Assembly: GCA_014800895.1 (NCBI GenBank)
Contig: JAAVFG010000027.1
Coordinates: 34,316 to 77,840, forward strand
Origin: Bacteroidales bacterium
GTDB taxonomy: Bacteria; Bacteroidota; Bacteroidia; Bacteroidales; Muribaculaceae
Length of the DNA stretch: 43,525 nt
Direction: 5' to 3'
Each line of letters opens with the position of its first letter. Position 1 is the stretch's first letter. The notes under the pieces are model-generated. The model ran no database searches. It was not told the origin of the DNA and saw nothing but the letters and a program-made list of their open reading frames with translations. The position numbers were made by a program, and so were the translations under genes. Of the stretch, positions 40,909 through 43,525 are shown one piece after another.

Positions 40909-42873
40909 ATGAGATCTCTCAAAGACCTGGCTAACTGGTATTTCTCACGTGCGGCGCTCCCCTATTGGAGTATCCTCATCTTAGACTGCATTTTTGTGGT
41001 CTTCGCCGGCGTGCTCGCTTATACTGTCCATCATGGCTCTGATCAAGCTCTCGGCGTCTTATTCCCGCTGGCTTGCACGATGCTTATCTTCCTCCTCTGC
41101 TTTCTGATCGCTTTCCGTATTTTTCACACTTACAATGGCGTGATCAGATATTCCACTTTCTCCGACCTTTTACGTATCCTCTCCGCAGTCTGCCTCGCTG
41201 TCGTGCTCGGCGCCGTGATTCTCCTCTGCCTCGAGCCTAAACCCTGGCTCGTCTCTTTTACTGTGGCGGATGTCATACTGATGGCTCTCTTCGTCGTGGC
41301 TTTCATGTGGACTGTCAGGGTATGGGTGAAGACTATCTTCGAACAGACTTTCAAACGTAAAAACTCTAATAAGGCATATATCCTCGGTGTCAAGACCGGC
41401 GGCGTAGCGCTCGCTAAAAGTATCCGCTCCGCTACCGATTCTCCATATAATCTCGCCGGCTTCGTAAGCGCTGAGGCTGATATGGATCATCGTATCCTTA
41501 TGGGTCTGAAGGTTTTTCCCTTCAATCATCATCTCCCTGAGCTGATGAAGCGCAATAAGGTGAAGTATCTTATTGTCTCCCCTCTCATGATGGATGATCT
41601 CCGCTCTAACGAGGAGCTGGTCAATAATATGGTGGAGAAAGGCATCAAGATTATGGTGATGCCGCAGGTGCGCGAATGGGATGGCAAGTCCAATCTCGAG
41701 CTTTCCGACCTTCACCCCGTGAATGTCGAGGATCTTCTTCCGCGCGATAAGATTGAAGTGGATATGCAGGCTGCCGCTGATCTGATTCATGATCATGTGG
41801 TGATGATCACGGGCGCCGCAGGAAGTATCGGCTCGGAGATGGTCCGCCAGATTGCTACATACGGTCCCAAACGCCTCGTGCTCGTGGATCAGGCTGAGAC
41901 TCCGATGCATGATATCCGCCTGATGATGAAAAACCAATGGCCTGACGTGCCGGCGGAGACCATCGTCTCTGATATTGCCGATCATAAGGTCATGGAGCGC
42001 ATCTTCTCCAAGTATCGCCCCAAATATGTATTCCATGCCGCCGCTTATAAGCATGTCCCGATGATGGAGGATAATCCTTATGAGGCTATCATGAATAATG
42101 TGGAAGGCACACGCATCATCGCTGATCTCGCCGTGAAATATGGCACGAAGAAGTTCGTCATGGTCTCTACCGATAAGGCTGTCAACCCTACAAACGTCAT
42201 GGGTTGCTCCAAACGTATCTGCGAGATATATGTCCAGAGCCTCGACAAAGCTATCAAGGAGGGTGAAGTGAAAGGAAAGACTCAGTTTGTCACCACCCGC
42301 TTCGGTAACGTGCTTGGCTCCAACGGCTCCGTTATCCCTATCTTCCAGGAGCAGATACTCAAAGGGGGACCTATCACGGTGACTCACCCCGATATCATAC
42401 GATTCTTCATGCTAATACCCGAAGCCTGCAAATTAGTGATCGAGGCGGGCACTATGGGTAAAGGCGGTGAGATCTATGTCTTTGATATGGGCAACCCCGT
42501 CAAGATTGCAGACCTTGCCAAGAGAATGATCAAGCTCAGCGGCGCAAAAGGTATTGAAATCAAATATACAGGGCTTCGAGACGGCGAAAAGCTTTATGAA
42601 GAGGTCCTTAATGATAAAGAAATTACCCTCCCCACTTTCCATCCCAAGATAAAGGTGGCGAAGGTGCGTGAATATGAATTTGACTCCGTGAAGCAGGCGA
42701 TATCCGATATCGTGGCGAAAGCTCCGGAGAGCGATGATATGACCATCGTCGCGGCTATGAAAAAAATCGTACCCGAATTCAAAAGTCAACACTCGAAATA
42801 TCAGGTCCTGGATAAAGAAGAATCCGTGCCCGATAAGAAGGAGGAGGATAATCAACCCCAAAACTCAAAATAG
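40909..42873 (+). CDS. membrane UDP-N-acetylglucosamine 4,6-dehydratase (PglF/CapD family)
   Basis: 654 residues. Four N-terminal membrane helices (about 18-130), then a CoA-binding-like domain (about 145-280). The extended SDR catalytic domain holds TGAAGSIGSEM (301-311), the active-site STDKAVNPTNVMG with S420-T421-D422-K423, and FVTTRFGNVLGSNGSV. The length and the four-helix anchor are typical of PglF/WbpM rather than soluble FlaA1. Reaction: UDP-GlcNAc to UDP-4-keto-6-deoxy-GlcNAc. It feeds the upstream aminotransferase. The acidic, lysine-rich tail (PDKKEEDNQPQ) is not conserved in the family. Confidence 0.92.
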   Translation: MRSLKDLANWYFSRAALPYWSILILDCIFVVFAGVLAYTVHHGSDQALGVLFPLACTMLIFLLCFLIAFRIFHTYNGVIRYSTFSDLLRILSAVCLAVVLGAVILLCLEPKPWLVSFTVADVILMALFVVAFMWTVRVWVKTIFEQTFKRKNSNKAYILGVKTGGVALAKSIRSATDSPYNLAGFVSAEADMDHRILMGLKVFPFNHHLPELMKRNKVKYLIVSPLMMDDLRSNEELVNNMVEKGIKIMVMPQVREWDGKSNLELSDLHPVNVEDLLPRDKIEVDMQAAADLIHDHVVMITGAAGSIGSEMVRQIATYGPKRLVLVDQAETPMHDIRLMMKNQWPDVPAETIVSDIADHKVMERIFSKYRPKYVFHAAAYKHVPMMEDNPYEAIMNNVEGTRIIADLAVKYGTKKFVMVSTDKAVNPTNVMGCSKRICEIYVQSLDKAIKEGEVKGKTQFVTTRFGNVLGSNGSVIPIFQEQILKGGPITVTHPDIIRFFMLIPEACKLVIEAGTMGKGGEIYVFDMGNPVKIADLAKRMIKLSGAKGIEIKYTGLRDGEKLYEEVLNDKEITLPTFHPKIKVAKVREYEFDSVKQAISDIVAKAPESDDMTIVAAMKKIVPEFKSQHSKYQVLDKEESVPDKKEEDNQPQNSK

Positions 42874-42920
42874 ACTATTTTTATACATCGTTTAACCTCC
42901 TAATCTAATCTAAAAAAATC

Positions 42921-43070
42921 ATGGAAAAAATTTTAATTCTCTTCCTTTTGGGAATCCTATTTGCCGGTGCGATCGTATGCATTGCTGTCAATTCAAGAAT
43001 GAATCATTCCGTTGACAGCTACTCTGACGATATCCTCTCAGACTTCGACCGCAAGGCATTTACGGAGTAA
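42921..43070 (+). CDS. small membrane protein (49 aa)
   Basis: ATG at 42921, stop at 43068-43070. One hydrophobic segment (about 4-24, ILILFLLGILFAGAIVCIAV) is followed by a hydrophilic acidic tail (DSYSDDILSDFDRKAF). The ATG follows an A-rich stretch 47 bases after the dehydratase stop, so it is probably co-transcribed. The family is not recognised. Size and topology fit a single-pass inner-membrane peptide; a link to the dehydratase is only positional. Confidence 0.5.
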   Translation: MEKILILFLLGILFAGAIVCIAVNSRMNHSVDSYSDDILSDFDRKAFTE

Positions 43071-43146
43071 TAGCCTGATCTCCCGGCAGATAGAAACAAA
43101 CTCTCCCCGGGAAACAGAAAGCAAAATCCTACGGAAGAAAGAAAGC

Positions 43147-43195
43147 AGACCTCCGGATTGTAAGATACTGCCGGTATCCTACAATCCGGAGGTCT
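43147..43195 (+). terminator. very long hairpin, probable terminator
   Basis: A perfect 16-bp outer stem (43147-43162 with 43180-43195, arm AGACCTCCGGATTGTA) and a 5-bp inner stem GATAC/GTATC (43164-43168 with 43174-43178). It follows an A-rich tract and no T run follows directly. It ends the dehydratase/small-protein transcript. Confidence 0.7.
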
Positions 43196-43453
43196 CATTT
43201 CGTATATTCCCCATCCCTCTCAGATTTTATACTTTTATATTGGAATTTAATAAAAGGGATGCTGTATTTGTTAAAATAGTTGTAAATTTTTAAAGATTAT
43301 GGGGTAATAGGGCATACTATTTTAAGTTTATTTTACAATTTAAATGTTAAAAACGGGATAAATGTAAAAATACGTTAACTTTCTTAAAACTTTTTAGGAT
43401 TTCACTCTGTTTTATAGACAAAGAAAGTTAAAAACTAAATAAAAGTTAAAATT
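43196..43453 (+). other. AT-rich intergenic region
   Basis: 258 bases rich in A and T with no supported gene; with the preceding terminator zone the gap is 383 bases. TAACTTTC near 43376 is a one-mismatch -7 box, so the lipoprotein promoter may lie there. A 93-codon frame overlapping this area (43012-43293) is an artefact of the terminator zone. Confidence 0.4.
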
Positions 43454-43525
43454 ATGAAAAAGTTATTTTTACTCCTCGCAGCTCTCTTCTCTCTCGTTTC
43501 TTTCTCTTCCTGCTCTTCTTCAGCA
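43454..43525 (+). CDS. lipoprotein, N-terminal fragment
   Basis: 24 codons before the window ends. KKLFLLLAALFSLVSFSSC is a lipoprotein signal peptide with the lipobox cysteine (about residue 20) followed by SSS. The rest of the gene lies outside the window, so the family cannot be named. Confidence 0.7.
   Translation, partial: MKKLFLLLAALFSLVSFSSCSSSA

Noticed and set aside
41170..42387. 405-codon open frame on the reverse strand within the dehydratase gene
   Set aside because: It lies fully antisense to a well-supported catalytic domain, has a His-rich low-complexity translation and no family motif; a shadow frame of biased codons.
1..43525. CRISPR arrays, tRNA or rRNA genes, integrase or transposase genes
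   Set aside because: No regular repeat-spacer arrays, cloverleaf-like runs or transposase/integrase motifs were seen by reading; this is not a substitute for a dedicated scan.

Overview
The window looks like a chromosomal segment of a member of the order Bacteroidales (Bacteroidota). The promoters visible upstream of several genes follow the Bacteroidota pattern TTTG/TTG - about 20 bp - TAnnTTTG. Start codons lack consistent Shine-Dalgarno sequences. The gene families are typical of the group: a TPR protein plus a TonB-receptor-like barrel, an SLBB export protein with a Wzz protein, a UpxY/NusG-like antiterminator, and PglF/WcfR/WcfS-type capsule genes. I cannot fix the genus from sequence alone.

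Layout. (1) 1-6122, forward: the 3' end of a NhaD-type Na+/H+ antiporter, a large periplasmic TPR protein, a TonB-receptor-like outer-membrane barrel, and a conserved protein of unknown function. (2) 6312-11097, reverse: an SLBB polysaccharide export protein (Wza class), a Wzz-type chain-length protein without a kinase domain, and an M23/LysM cell-wall protein, transcribed from a promoter near 11124-11154. (3) 11395-13289, forward: UDP-glucose 6-dehydrogenase after a GC-rich structured leader, then a UpxY-like NusG paralogue. (4) 13439-15595, forward: a well-formed promoter and hairpin-bearing leader, then an AAA ATPase/RloB pair resembling the AbiL phage-defence system. (5) 15853-35582, forward and visibly AT-richer: a polysaccharide assembly operon. 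It holds an ATP-grasp enzyme, two NeuD-type acyltransferases, a WecE-type aminotransferase and a WecF-type transferase, Wzx, a secreted GH43-like protein, an EpsG-type Wzy, several glycosyltransferases, UDP-galactopyranose mutase with a probable galactofuranosyltransferase, and an SDR/AMP-ligase/ACP acyl-activation module. A polymerase-beta-type nucleotidyltransferase overlapping a dGTPase sits in the middle of it. (6) 35877-38349: a DUF262/DUF1524 (GmrSD-like) nuclease gene and a small GIY-YIG-like gene, each followed by a copy of the same 86-bp element. (7) 38649-42873: initiating phosphoglycosyltransferase, aminotransferase and membrane 4,6-dehydratase, the set that makes and primes a 4-amino-4,6-dideoxy sugar on undecaprenyl phosphate. 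(8) 42921-43525: a 49-residue membrane protein, a very long hairpin, an AT-rich gap and the start of a lipoprotein gene.

Working together: genes in regions 2, 3, 5 and 7 cover precursor synthesis, priming, chain growth, flipping, polymerisation, length control and export of a Wzx/Wzy-type surface polysaccharide. Its predicted components are a 4-aminosugar at the reducing end, a galactofuranose, a TDP-4-amino-4,6-dideoxygalactose-derived residue and probably an N-acyl decoration. UpxY probably controls transcription of the locus.

Most notable: three sets of nucleic-acid-targeting or nucleotide-targeting genes (AAA/RloB, nucleotidyltransferase/dGTPase, DUF262 plus GIY-YIG-like) are embedded in the capsule locus, so it looks like a combined capsule and defence island. 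The nucleotidyltransferase/dGTPase pair is the one I do not recognise as a described system. A recurring short hairpin with compensatory stem changes, a double-palindrome (REPIN-like) repeat and the paired 86-bp elements are the most interesting non-coding signals.
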